A stretch of 40,881 nucleotides of DNA from an uncultured Opitutaceae bacterium (GTDB lineage Bacteria; Verrucomicrobiota; Verrucomicrobiia; Opitutales; Opitutaceae), in assembly GCA_903919205.1 (NCBI GenBank), contig CAIXHE010000143.1, positions 1 to 40,881 of the forward strand. Direction: 5' to 3'. The notes below the pieces were generated by a model. That model was not told the origin of the DNA and searched no databases. It saw only the letters and a program-made list of their open reading frames with translations. The number at the start of each line of letters is the position of its first letter. Within the stretch, counting starts at the first letter, position 1. The position numbers and the translations under genes are program-made. Below, piece by piece: positions 19,996-29,225 of the stretch.

Positions 19996-20901
19996 CTACG
20001 CCTGGGCGGCGCCCGGGCGGACCGACCTGAACTCCCGCGGGCTCATCCTCGCGTGCCGGTGGAAATAGCTCGAGAAATAGGGGGCGCTGCGGAACCCGAG
20101 CCGGCGCGCGATCTCGGATACGCTCTCGTGGGTGTGCAGAAGCAGGCGCTTCGCCTCGAAGAGGATCCGCTCCCGCACCAGGTGGCTCGGCGGCAGGCCG
20201 GTGTCGTGGAGTACGGCCCGGTGCAGGTAGGACCGCGAGACCTTGAGCAACTGCGCGATCTCCTTCACCGACGAGAGCGGAGGGCAGTGCGTCACGAGCG
20301 CCCGCTTGAACCTCTGCGTGAGGGGGCCCGCCTGCGCCTCCTGCGAGGTCTCCCTCCCGACGTAGAAACCGTTGATCTTGCTGAAGAGGATGAGGAGGAG
20401 GGCCTTCGCCACCTGGCCCCGGTCGAAGCTCGAGGGCGGACCCTCCCCGCAGAGAATCTCGAAGATGGTGCGCACCATCGCGTCCTCGTTCGGGCTCAGG
20501 CGGATGCACCGCGAGCCCCCGGGCCCGAGGAAGGCCGCCAGCTCGCGGAAGGGCAGGAAGAAGTTCGTCTCGGTCGTGAAGGCCTCGGACACGGCGAGGA
20601 GGGCCCCCTCGAGATTCTGCTCCGACTTCCAGTGGTGCACGTCGCCCGGCCCCAGGACGAGCAGCGTGCGGGGGCCGACCTCGATCAGCTCGCCGCCCCG
20701 CTCGATCAGGCCCGTGCCCGATCGGAACCAGAAGATCTCGAAGTGCGGGTGGCTGTGGGGGAAGGCGATGCTTCCCCTCGGGTCGCCCCCGGGGCCGAAA
20801 GCCGATCCCTCGTGGTAGTGGAGGCGGCATGCGGCAAACCCGGGCGGGATGCCACCGTTTTCCAGGGACAGGTTCCTGACTTCCGAACGTTGTAGGCGCA
20901 T
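19996..20901 (-). CDS. AraC-family transcriptional regulator (transporter side)
   Basis: 301 residues; cupin-type N-terminal domain (HPHFEIFWFRSGTGLIERG, LLVLGPGDVHHWK) and C-terminal AraC HTH pair (VKEIAQLLKVSRSYLHRAV; IARRLGFRSAPYFSSYFHR). It is convergent with the binding protein and paralogous to the regulator at 14807-15772, so the transporter/creatininase locus is bracketed by two related regulators. It may control the ABC operon while the other controls the hydrolase operon, or the two may respond to different ligands. Start ATG at 20901. Confidence 0.9.
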   Translation of the reverse strand: MRLQRSEVRNLSLENGGIPPGFAACRLHYHEGSAFGPGGDPRGSIAFPHSHPHFEIFWFRSGTGLIERGGELIEVGPRTLLVLGPGDVHHWKSEQNLEGALLAVSEAFTTETNFFLPFRELAAFLGPGGSRCIRLSPNEDAMVRTIFEILCGEGPPSSFDRGQVAKALLLILFSKINGFYVGRETSQEAQAGPLTQRFKRALVTHCPPLSSVKEIAQLLKVSRSYLHRAVLHDTGLPPSHLVRERILFEAKRLLLHTHESVSEIARRLGFRSAPYFSSYFHRHARMSPREFRSVRPGAAQA

Positions 20902-21059
20902 CGCTTGGACGTGATGGTCGCGACACTACCTGCGGTGCGTACCGGGCGCAAATCGGCTGCATGGATTATGCCACCCGCCGGCCCTGGAATCCCCGAAACA
21001 TCGGCCCCCGCCTGCCAATCTCCTTTTCAGGGCGCGGCGGACCTGCTCTCCTTCGAGCG

Positions 21060-21959
21060 ATGCCAGCCCACTCGAGCGCGGGAAGCTCCCATTGCCGCAA
21101 TTGCGGGTCTCCGCTCACCGGTCCTTTCTGCTCCACGTGCGGCCAGCACGACGTGGACTACCACCGATCGCTGGGGCCGATCCTGGAGGATTCGCTCGAG
21201 GGCCTGCTGCACGTCGACGGTAAGTTCTTCCGCACGGTGCGTTGGCTCTTCACGAGGCCGGGTTTCCTCACGGCGGAGTTCAACGCGGGGAGGCGAGTCG
21301 CGTACACGCAGCCCCTCAGGCTCTACATTTTCGCGAGCTTCCTGTATTTCGCACTGGGGCTGTTCGTGGGACACAGTCCGGTGAAGGTGGACGTCACCCC
21401 GGACAAGCCCGGCGCCGCGACGGTGTCCAGCCACGCCGCGGAGGGCACGGGCAAGGCCGCCAAGGTGGACCTCTCCGCCGCGGCGCCCTCGGCCCTGGGC
21501 CGCCTGCTCGAGGGCCTTAAGGCCGAGGACCAGCAGGAGGTATCGCGCGAGCTGGCGCACCTCTTGCCGACGATGGCCTTTTTCTGCATCCCCCTCCTGG
21601 GCTCGGCGCTCCTCTTGGCGTATCGGGGCGGCGGGCGCGTGTACGTGGAGCACCTGATCTTCGCCCTGCACATCCAGGCCCTTTACTTCCTCACGGCCTT
21701 CGTGGCTGAGCTCGTCGAGGCGCTCCTGCACCCGCTGAGCGCCGCGGCGGCCGGCATTTCGGGCACGCTGTTCTTCCTGGGCGGCGCGTGGCTCGTCTAC
21801 CGCGCCTTCCGCGTGGTGTATGGCCAGAGCCCCGGGATGACGATCCTCAAGATGGCCCTGGTTGGCATTGGCTACTCGATCGTCCTGATCCTCGGAATGA
21901 CCCTGACCGCCATCGCGGCGGCCCTGATCGTCCTCGGCAACCATGCCGGCGCGCGCTAG
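21060..21959 (+). CDS. DUF3667-type zinc-ribbon membrane protein
   Basis: 299 residues from the ATG at 21060 (an upstream in-frame start at 20961 adds 33 residues without a recognisable pattern). The N-terminus has a zinc ribbon, CRNCGSPLTGPFCSTCGQ, then ILEDSLEGLLHVDGKFFRTV and LFTRPGFLTAEFNAGRR, the diagnostic core of DUF3667 proteins. These are followed by about five hydrophobic segments (for example LYIFASFLYFALGLFVG). The function of the family is unknown. It is divergent from the AraC gene at 19996-20901 and ends 22 bp before the tRNA on the other strand. Confidence 0.8.
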   Translation: MPAHSSAGSSHCRNCGSPLTGPFCSTCGQHDVDYHRSLGPILEDSLEGLLHVDGKFFRTVRWLFTRPGFLTAEFNAGRRVAYTQPLRLYIFASFLYFALGLFVGHSPVKVDVTPDKPGAATVSSHAAEGTGKAAKVDLSAAAPSALGRLLEGLKAEDQQEVSRELAHLLPTMAFFCIPLLGSALLLAYRGGGRVYVEHLIFALHIQALYFLTAFVAELVEALLHPLSAAAAGISGTLFFLGGAWLVYRAFRVVYGQSPGMTILKMALVGIGYSIVLILGMTLTAIAAALIVLGNHAGAR

Positions 21960-21981
21960 CGGCCGCCCGGCCCCCGGCACA

Positions 21982-22058
21982 TGGTCGGGGCGACAGGATT
22001 CGAACCTGCGACCTCCTGGTCCCAAACCAGGCGCTCTACCAGGCTAAGCTACACCCCG
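21982..22058 (-). tRNA. tRNA-Pro (UGG)
   Basis: A complete cloverleaf on the minus strand: acceptor CGGGGTG/CGCCCCG with one G-T pair, D-arm, anticodon loop TTTGGGA (anticodon TGG, plus positions 22022-22024), T-arm GCAGGTTCGAATCCTGT. The discriminator A and CCA tail are encoded. G37 is as expected for proline tRNAs. 77 nt. Confidence 0.97.
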
Positions 22059-22179
22059 TGCCGAGGGGTCAGGGCACGCCCGTTTCGGGGGGGTGTCAAG
22101 AGGGGATGTCCCCTGGTGCGCAATCTGCTTGCCTAGGCAGCCGATTCCGTCTCATGTCTAACGTCTTACCTTACTATCC

Positions 22180-22698
22180 ATGGATACTATTTCTCGCGAA
22201 AATAACAGCCCCCTCCCCCTTGCAGGCGTGGTCATTGGCGCCCTTGCACTAATCATCGGAGGTTACGCTGCGATCAGCCTTTCCAAGGTGAAGCAGACGC
22301 TCGCCGCGCAGGCTGACAAGGTCGCGAAGATCGACGACATCGCCTCCCAGGTCGCCTCGGCCTCGGCCGCCAGCGACAAGGCTGCGCGCGACATCACCAC
22401 CCTCCAGGGCTCCACGCAGGCCGCCGTCAACCAGATCGGCAGCGAGCTTGCCACCCTCGACGAGAAGGTGAAGCACATGGAGGAGGCCCACGTTGCCAAG
22501 GCCGCCAAGGGCGCCAAGGGCGGCGGCGAGCCCGTGGTCGCGGGCCCCGGCGAGTACGTCGTGAAGCCCGGCGACACGGGTGCCAAGATCGCCCGCGCCA
22601 ACGGCACCTCGATCGCCGACCTCACCTCGGTGAACCCCGGCATCAGCTGGAGCCACCTGAAGGTCGGCCAGAAGATCAAGCTTCCCGAGAAGAAGTAA
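22180..22698 (+). CDS. Membrane-anchored LysM protein
   Basis: 172 residues. One N-terminal membrane helix at about residues 12-33 (LPLAGVVIGALALIIGGYAAI), a long coiled-coil-like Ala/Lys-rich helix (about 35-110), and a C-terminal LysM domain (GEYVVKPGDTGAKIARANG, SVNPGISWSHLKVGQKIKLP). LysM binds peptidoglycan, so this probably links the inner membrane to the wall. The Nudix gene begins at the very next base after its stop, so the two are co-translated, although a functional link is not obvious. Confidence 0.85.
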   Translation: MDTISRENNSPLPLAGVVIGALALIIGGYAAISLSKVKQTLAAQADKVAKIDDIASQVASASAASDKAARDITTLQGSTQAAVNQIGSELATLDEKVKHMEEAHVAKAAKGAKGGGEPVVAGPGEYVVKPGDTGAKIARANGTSIADLTSVNPGISWSHLKVGQKIKLPEKK

Positions 22699-23253
22699 GT
22701 GGCCTCCGGGGACCCGTCCCTGTGGTATCCCGGCGTCGAGCGCACGCTCGCCTCGACCCGGGTCCTTGACCTCAAGAGCGTCCACTTCAGCAACCCCACC
22801 CGGGGTGTCGAAAGGGACTTCGTCGTCGCCCGCTGCCCCGACTGGGTGAACGTGGTGGCGGTGACCCCCTCGGGCTCCATCGTCCTCGTTCGCCAGTTCC
22901 GCTTCGGGATCAACGCGTTCTCGCTCGAGGTCCCGGGAGGCGTCATCGACGCGGGCGAGGACCCGCTCGTGGCGGGGCTGCGCGAGCTCTCCGAGGAGAC
23001 CGGCTACGGGGGCGGCCGCGCCCGGCTGATGGGAAGCGTGCACCCGAACCCCGCGATCATGGACAACCGATGCCACCTGGTGCTGGTGGAGGGAGCGGTG
23101 CCGACCCGCCCGACCCACTGGGACCCCGACGAGGAGATCGAGCTCTCGAGCGTGCCCGCCGCCGAGGTGCTCGCCTGGGCCCGCTCGGGCCGGATCACGC
23201 ACAGCCTCACGATCGCCGCCCTCATGTTCTACGAGGGCGCCGCGCGCATTTGA
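22699..23253 (+). CDS. Nudix hydrolase, ADP-ribose pyrophosphatase-like
   Basis: 184 residues with GTG start immediately after the preceding TAA. The complete Nudix box is seen: GGVIDAGED, then LRELSEETGY, fitting GX5EX7REUXEEXGU. The preceding VLVRQFRFGINAFSLEVPGG is typical of ADP-ribose or other nucleotide-sugar pyrophosphatases, and HPNPAIMDNRCHLVLVE follows. It most likely cleaves ADP-ribose-type nucleotides; exact substrate uncertain. Confidence 0.87.
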   Translation: MASGDPSLWYPGVERTLASTRVLDLKSVHFSNPTRGVERDFVVARCPDWVNVVAVTPSGSIVLVRQFRFGINAFSLEVPGGVIDAGEDPLVAGLRELSEETGYGGGRARLMGSVHPNPAIMDNRCHLVLVEGAVPTRPTHWDPDEEIELSSVPAAEVLAWARSGRITHSLTIAALMFYEGAARI

Positions 23254-23278
23254 CTAAACGCGCCCGCCGGGCTAACTA
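23250..23278 (+). promoter_or_regulatory. Strong sigma-70-type promoter of the PaaK-like gene
   Basis: TTGACT, 17 bp, TAACTA. The -35 overlaps the Nudix stop codon. The -10 ends 9 bp before the GTG at 23288, so the transcript should be leaderless or nearly so. One of the best consensus matches in the window. Confidence 0.6.
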
Positions 23279-23287
23279 GCTGCCACC

Positions 23288-24583
23288 GTGCCCTGTGCCC
23301 ATGATCAGGCCCCTCCCCTGAGCGCCCCCCAATTCGCCAACGACCCGTCGGCGCTGGGTTCGGCCGCGTCCGGGGAGGCCGTGCCCGCCACGCTCGAGAA
23401 GGAGATCCGCGACATCTACTCGAGGAGCCCCATCTACGGCAGGCGCTTCCCCCTCCATCCCGAGGCGCTCAAGTGGTCGTGCTACAGCGAGATCCCCGCG
23501 CTCTCCAAGCGCGAGATCGTCGAGAACGGCCACCAGTCGTTCTTCGCCGACTACTCCGAGATCGAGCGCGGGCTCGCCGACCGCCGCTTCGAGTACGAGA
23601 ACACCTCGGGCACGACCTCGAACCCGATGACGGTGATCATGGAGGACGGCTGGTGGGCGGCGCAGACGCGCCGCAGCTACCTCGCGTCCCCGATCCTGCG
23701 GGAGTTCGCGGACAGGCCCCACCGCAAGTGCGTGCTGGCGCCGGTGGGCTGCTCGAGCAACCTCTGCCCCTACGAGGACCATCCCTTCCCCCACCGCTAC
23801 TTCGACGGCACCGTCTACCTGAACCTCTCGAGCGACCCGTTCGCTTTCTCGGAGGCCGAGTGGGACCGCATCGTCCTCGAGCTTCAGGCGACCCGCCCCG
23901 AGATCCTCGAGGGCGAGCCCGTGTACCTCTCGCTCCTGGCGCGGGCCGCGGCCCGCCGCGGCGTCAAGGTCCCGAGCATCCGCGCGGTCATCCTCACCTA
24001 CGGCAAGGCGAGCCTCCAGCACGGCCGCAGGATCGCCGAGGTGTTCCCGGCCCCGCAGGTCGACCTCTACGGCTCGACCGAGGCGGGCTACCTGTTCGTG
24101 GGCGAGGCCTTTCGCGACGATTCGCGGGTGATCGACGACAACGCCTTCATCGAGCTGGTCCCGTGGAGGGACGGGGTTGAGGGCGTGCACCAGATCCACG
24201 TCACGACCCGCGGGCGCGAGGCGATGCCGCTCCTGCGCTACCACACCGGGGACATCGTGAAGTCGATGCCCGAGGGCTTCCGGATCCTGGGCCGCGAGGG
24301 CAGCCTCTACTCCAGGCCCGACGGCTCGCTCGTCACGGCGACCGACGTCGACCTGGCGCTGCCCGCGGACTTCGTGTGCTGGCACTTCTGCCTGAGTCAG
24401 ACCGGCGAGAGCCGCTGGGACTTCCACTACGTGGCCGACCACACGGCGGACCACCGCTCGATCGAGGCCGCCCTCGCCGGCCTCCTCGGCCCCGGGGTCC
24501 GCGTGAACGCGTTCCGCCGCAAGTCGATCCCCCCGGCCGCGAGCGGGAAGTTCGCGCTCCTGAAGCCCCTGTCCAGGGCCTGA
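23288..24583 (+). CDS. PaaK-like adenylate-forming enzyme (phenylacetate-CoA ligase family)
   Basis: 431 residues, GTG start. The ANL-superfamily phosphate loop is seen as ENTSGTTSNPMTV. The DLYGSTEAGYLFVGE motif corresponds to the A5 core, and RYHTGDIVKSM to the A7 core. Length and order match PaaK/coenzyme F390 synthetase relatives, which activate a carboxylate as an acyl-AMP. The C-terminal lobe ends with a conserved-looking Lys (SGKFALLKP), compatible with the catalytic A10 lysine. No CoA-pathway or biosynthetic neighbours reveal the substrate. It has its own promoter and is followed by sdhC after 108 bp. Confidence 0.82.
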   Translation: MPCAHDQAPPLSAPQFANDPSALGSAASGEAVPATLEKEIRDIYSRSPIYGRRFPLHPEALKWSCYSEIPALSKREIVENGHQSFFADYSEIERGLADRRFEYENTSGTTSNPMTVIMEDGWWAAQTRRSYLASPILREFADRPHRKCVLAPVGCSSNLCPYEDHPFPHRYFDGTVYLNLSSDPFAFSEAEWDRIVLELQATRPEILEGEPVYLSLLARAAARRGVKVPSIRAVILTYGKASLQHGRRIAEVFPAPQVDLYGSTEAGYLFVGEAFRDDSRVIDDNAFIELVPWRDGVEGVHQIHVTTRGREAMPLLRYHTGDIVKSMPEGFRILGREGSLYSRPDGSLVTATDVDLALPADFVCWHFCLSQTGESRWDFHYVADHTADHRSIEAALAGLLGPGVRVNAFRRKSIPPAASGKFALLKPLSRA

Positions 24584-24662
24584 GGCTTCTCCGGCGGGTA
24601 AGGCTCGCTAATTTTCGGCGCAAGGTCCGTTCCCGTCCTTTACTCGCGCCCGGGCCGCCGTA

Positions 24663-24689
24663 GGCTGGGGGTCTTAGCGCCCCCAAGCC
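24663..24689 (+). promoter_or_regulatory. Hairpin immediately before the sdhC start codon
   Basis: GGCTGGGGG, 8-nt loop, CCCCCAAGCC: nine paired bases with one bulged A, ending 2 nt before the ATG. It would occupy the whole ribosome-binding region. A possible -10 (TAATTT, 24609-24614) would give a leader of about 70 nt containing this hairpin. Confidence 0.35.
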
Positions 24690-24691
24690 TC

Positions 24692-25429
24692 ATGGACCTT
24701 GTCCCCAACCTCTTTGGCAGCACGATCGGCAGGAAGCTGATCATGGCCGTCACCGGCCTGCTCCTTATCCTGTTCGTGATCGGACACTTGGTCGGCAACC
24801 TCCAGGTCTTCGAGGACCCCGACAAGATCAACGGATACGCCCATTTCCTGCAGTCGCTGGGACCGACGCTCTGGGCCGTTCGCATCGCGCTCCTGGTCGT
24901 CGTCGGGCTGCACATCTGGGCGGCGACCGTGCTGGCGCTCGAGTCGAGGCATGCCCGCGGCGATGAGCCCTATGCGGTCAGGCGCTGGCTCAGGGCCACC
25001 TTCGCCTCGCGCTACATGCGCTGGACCGGCTACGTGGTGCTGGCGTTCATCGTGTACCACCTGGCGCAGTTCACGCTCGGCTACGCCCAGCCCGATTCGT
25101 TCAAGACGAACCTCGCGCACTACACGATGAGGTCCGACTACCACGTCCTCGGGATTACGGTGGTGCGCGCGGGCACCGAGGTGCTCGACGTGAGGACCAT
25201 GGTGATCCGCGGGTTCTCGAACCCGCTCGTGTCCGTCTTCTACATCATCGCCGTCGGGCTCCTCTCGCTGCACCTGCTTCACGGCGCCGAGAGCCTCTTC
25301 CAGACGCTGGGGCTCAAGGACGACCGATGGGCCGCGGGCCTCCGGCTCGTCGTCACGCTCGGATGCGCCGCCTATTTCCTGGGAAACCTCTCCATCCCCG
25401 GCTCGGTCCTCGCCGGCATCCTCAGGTAG
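24692..25429 (+). CDS. sdhC: Succinate dehydrogenase / fumarate reductase cytochrome b subunit
   Basis: 245 residues, the single membrane subunit of a type-B (di-heme, menaquinone) enzyme. About five membrane helices carry histidines in the expected haem-ligand settings: [26 protein letters not shown] and [10 protein letters not shown]. The [16 protein letters not shown] opening is typical of the Bacteroidetes/Verrucomicrobia form. It is the first gene of sdhCAB. A hairpin lies just before the ATG. Confidence 0.94.
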   Translation: MDLVPNLFGSTIGRKLIMAVTGLLLILFVIGHLVGNLQVFEDPDKINGYAHFLQSLGPTLWAVRIALLVVVGLHIWAATVLALESRHARGDEPYAVRRWLRATFASRYMRWTGYVVLAFIVYHLAQFTLGYAQPDSFKTNLAHYTMRSDYHVLGITVVRAGTEVLDVRTMVIRGFSNPLVSVFYIIAVGLLSLHLLHGAESLFQTLGLKDDRWAAGLRLVVTLGCAAYFLGNLSIPGSVLAGILR

Positions 25430-25440
25430 ACACCCCCGCC

Positions 25441-27362
<1,922 letters not shown>

Positions 27363-27363
<1 letters not shown>

Positions 27364-28160
27364 TGAGCACGAAGACCTTCAGCGTGACGATCAGGGTCTG
27401 GCGCCAGTCCGCGGCGGGAAGGCCCGGCAGGTTCGTGGACTACCCGGTCGCCGGCGTCAGCCCCGACATGTCATTCCTCGAGATGCTCGACGTGGTGAAC
27501 GACGGGCTGACCCTTAAGGGCGAGGAGCCGATCGCGTTCGCGCACGACTGCCGCGAGGGCATCTGCGGGACCTGCTCCCTGACGATCGACGGCAAGCCGC
27601 ACGGCCCCCACGAGGGCGTTGCCACCTGCCAGACCTACATGCGCAGCTACAAGGAGGGCGACCTGATCGTGGTCGAGCCGTTCCGCGCGCGGGCCTTCCC
27701 GGTGCAGAAGGACTTGGTCACGGACCGCAGCGCCTTCGACAAGATCCAGCAGGCGGGCGGCTTCATCACCGCGCGCACCGGCTCCGCTCCGGACGCCAAC
27801 TCGGTCCCGATCGCGAAGGGCGTCGCGGACCTCGCCATGGACGCGGCGCAGTGCATCGGATGCGGGGCGTGCGTCGCCGCCTGCAAGAACTCGAGCGCCA
27901 TGCTCTTCGTCGCCGCCAAGGTCTCTCACCTGGGCCTGCTCCCGCAGGGCCAGCCCGAGCGCGACCGCCGCGTGCTCTCTATGGTGCGCACCATGGACAG
28001 CCTCGGGTTCGGCGGCTGCACGAACCAGTACGAGTGCAGCGCGGCGTGCCCGAAATTGATCTCGCACGACTTCATCGCCCGGCTCAACCGGGACTATGCC
28101 AAGGCCGTGTTCCGCACCGCCTTCGAGCCGGTCGCGGCGGGCGGCGGCGGCGAGGGCTAG
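27363..28160 (+). CDS. sdhB: Succinate dehydrogenase iron-sulfur subunit
   Basis: 265 residues with three Fe-S cluster motifs: 2Fe-2[10 protein letters not shown] with a later Cys in ATCQTY, 4Fe-4[12 protein letters not shown], and the 3Fe-4S/4Fe-4S region [12 protein letters not shown]. It carries electrons from the flavin to the haems and menaquinone in SdhC. TGATG overlap with sdhA shows coupling. The C-terminal Gly-rich tail is unremarkable. The enzyme could run as fumarate reductase; sequence cannot decide. Confidence 0.96.
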
Positions 28161-28269
28161 CGAGCGGCGGGGCCGGCGGGCCGCCTGTCACGTTTTCGCG
28201 CCGACCATCCAACGGATGAAACCTTGGAAGGTCGCGCGCGTCTATACCGGCATCAACCCCCCTTCCGCC

Positions 28270-28476
28270 ATGAAGACACACACGCTTCCCGCTCTCGCCT
28301 TCCTTGCCGCGCTGGCGCTGCTCCCGCAGAGCGCCGCGAACGCTGCCACGGTCCTGACCGCGGCGGGCATCCTGCTGCTTTTCATCAGCGACTACGGCCG
28401 CGCCGCAGGGGCCCAGGACGCGCCCGGGCGCGGCCCCGCGCGTCCGATGCCCGCCCAAGCCCAGCGGCTTGCCTGA
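28270..28476 (+). CDS. 68-aa hydrophobic secreted or membrane peptide (copy 1)
   Basis: The sequence opens MKTHTLPALAFLAALALLPQ and continues into a second hydrophobic stretch, ATVLTAAGILLLFISDYGR, then a short Pro/Ala-rich tail. It could be two membrane helices or a signal peptide followed by one helix. It is paralogous to the gene at 28634: both have MK-x2-LPA, a shared TAAG core and a (S/A)D(Y/F)GR motif after the second helix. Homology between neighbours supports it as a real gene. Function unknown. Confidence 0.65.
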   Translation: MKTHTLPALAFLAALALLPQSAANAATVLTAAGILLLFISDYGRAAGAQDAPGRGPARPMPAQAQRLA

Positions 28477-28633
28477 AGCCCATTTCGGGTTTCCCCGGCG
28501 CCCGCCGCCGCATAGGTATCAAAAAAAAGGATACTATCTCCGGCCCTTTCCCGTCCGGATCCTCCGGCGCCCGCCGCCCTTTCTCCGCAACTTTTCGGAG
28601 TCCGCCGTGTTCTCTGGATAACCAATCCCACCC

Positions 28634-28861
28634 ATGAAAAACAACCTCCTCCCCGCTATCGCCTCCTTCGCCGCCCTCGCGGCCACATTCACCCTGCCGA
28701 TCGGCACCGTCGCCGCGGCCACCGCCGTCACCGCCGCCGGAGTCGTGGGCCTGTTCCTCGCCGACTTTGGAAGGACCCTGAAGCCGGTTCACTCGGCCGG
28801 CGAGCTCATCCCCTTCCAGGCGCCGAGTGCCGGGCGCCCCCTCCAGTCCCGCGCAGCCTGA
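28634..28861 (+). CDS. 75-aa hydrophobic secreted or membrane peptide (copy 2)
   Basis: MKNNLLPAIASFAALAATFT opens the protein, then AVTAAGVVGLFLADFGRTL and a polar tail. It has the same plan as the 68-aa gene 157 bp upstream, with divergence in the tail, so it is a tandem paralogue. The ATG at 28634 is the only sensible start. No catalytic or metal residues. I infer a small envelope protein. Confidence 0.7.
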   Translation: MKNNLLPAIASFAALAATFTLPIGTVAAATAVTAAGVVGLFLADFGRTLKPVHSAGELIPFQAPSAGRPLQSRAA

Positions 28862-28863
28862 GC

Positions 28864-29118
28864 CTAGAACATCGAGAGCGCATGGGCGCTCTCGAGCAGG
28901 AACCAGGCGCCCCCCACGGCAACCCCCGCGAGCAGGGCCAGTCGGATCACCTTGCGACCCTTCAGCACGGCGTCCTGGAAGTCCGTGTTGAGGGTCTTGC
29001 GGTTGTTCTGGGCGATGAAGCTTACGAAGCGGGGGTCCCTGAACTTTCCGCGCGAATCCCGGGTCATCCCGTTGCGGATGACGGGCCTGTGCAGGAGGTT
29101 TCGGAGCAGGGACAGCAT
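28864..29118 (-). CDS. Small single-pass membrane protein, unknown function
   Basis: 84 residues from the ATG at 29118 (a longer form from 29163 would extend into the lysA leader). Basic N-terminal part (LLRNLLHRPVIRNGMTRDSR), then a C-terminal membrane helix at about residues 60-80 (LALLAGVAVGGAWFLLES). No family recognised. It is convergent with the small hydrophobic gene (2 bp between stops) and divergent from lysA. Confidence 0.55.
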   Translation of the reverse strand: MLSLLRNLLHRPVIRNGMTRDSRGKFRDPRFVSFIAQNNRKTLNTDFQDAVLKGRKVIRLALLAGVAVGGAWFLLESAHALSMF

Positions 29119-29225
29119 GGTCGCGAGAATTTCACTATCCGTATTTTGAGGTCGTTTTTTCAAGGGGAAACTCGCTAGTGTCGGCCTTTCACGGGTTTTT
29201 TAACGAGCCCGAGAGTCCCACACCC

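Noticed and set aside
28166-28195. GC-rich hairpin after sdhB as a terminator
   Set aside because: A 5-bp stem with a 10-nt loop and the T-run 11 nt away; in such GC-rich DNA this is expected by chance.
28516-28534. GTATC, A-rich loop, GATAC inverted repeat between the tiny hydrophobic genes as a terminator
   Set aside because: Only five AT-rich pairs with no T-run on either strand.
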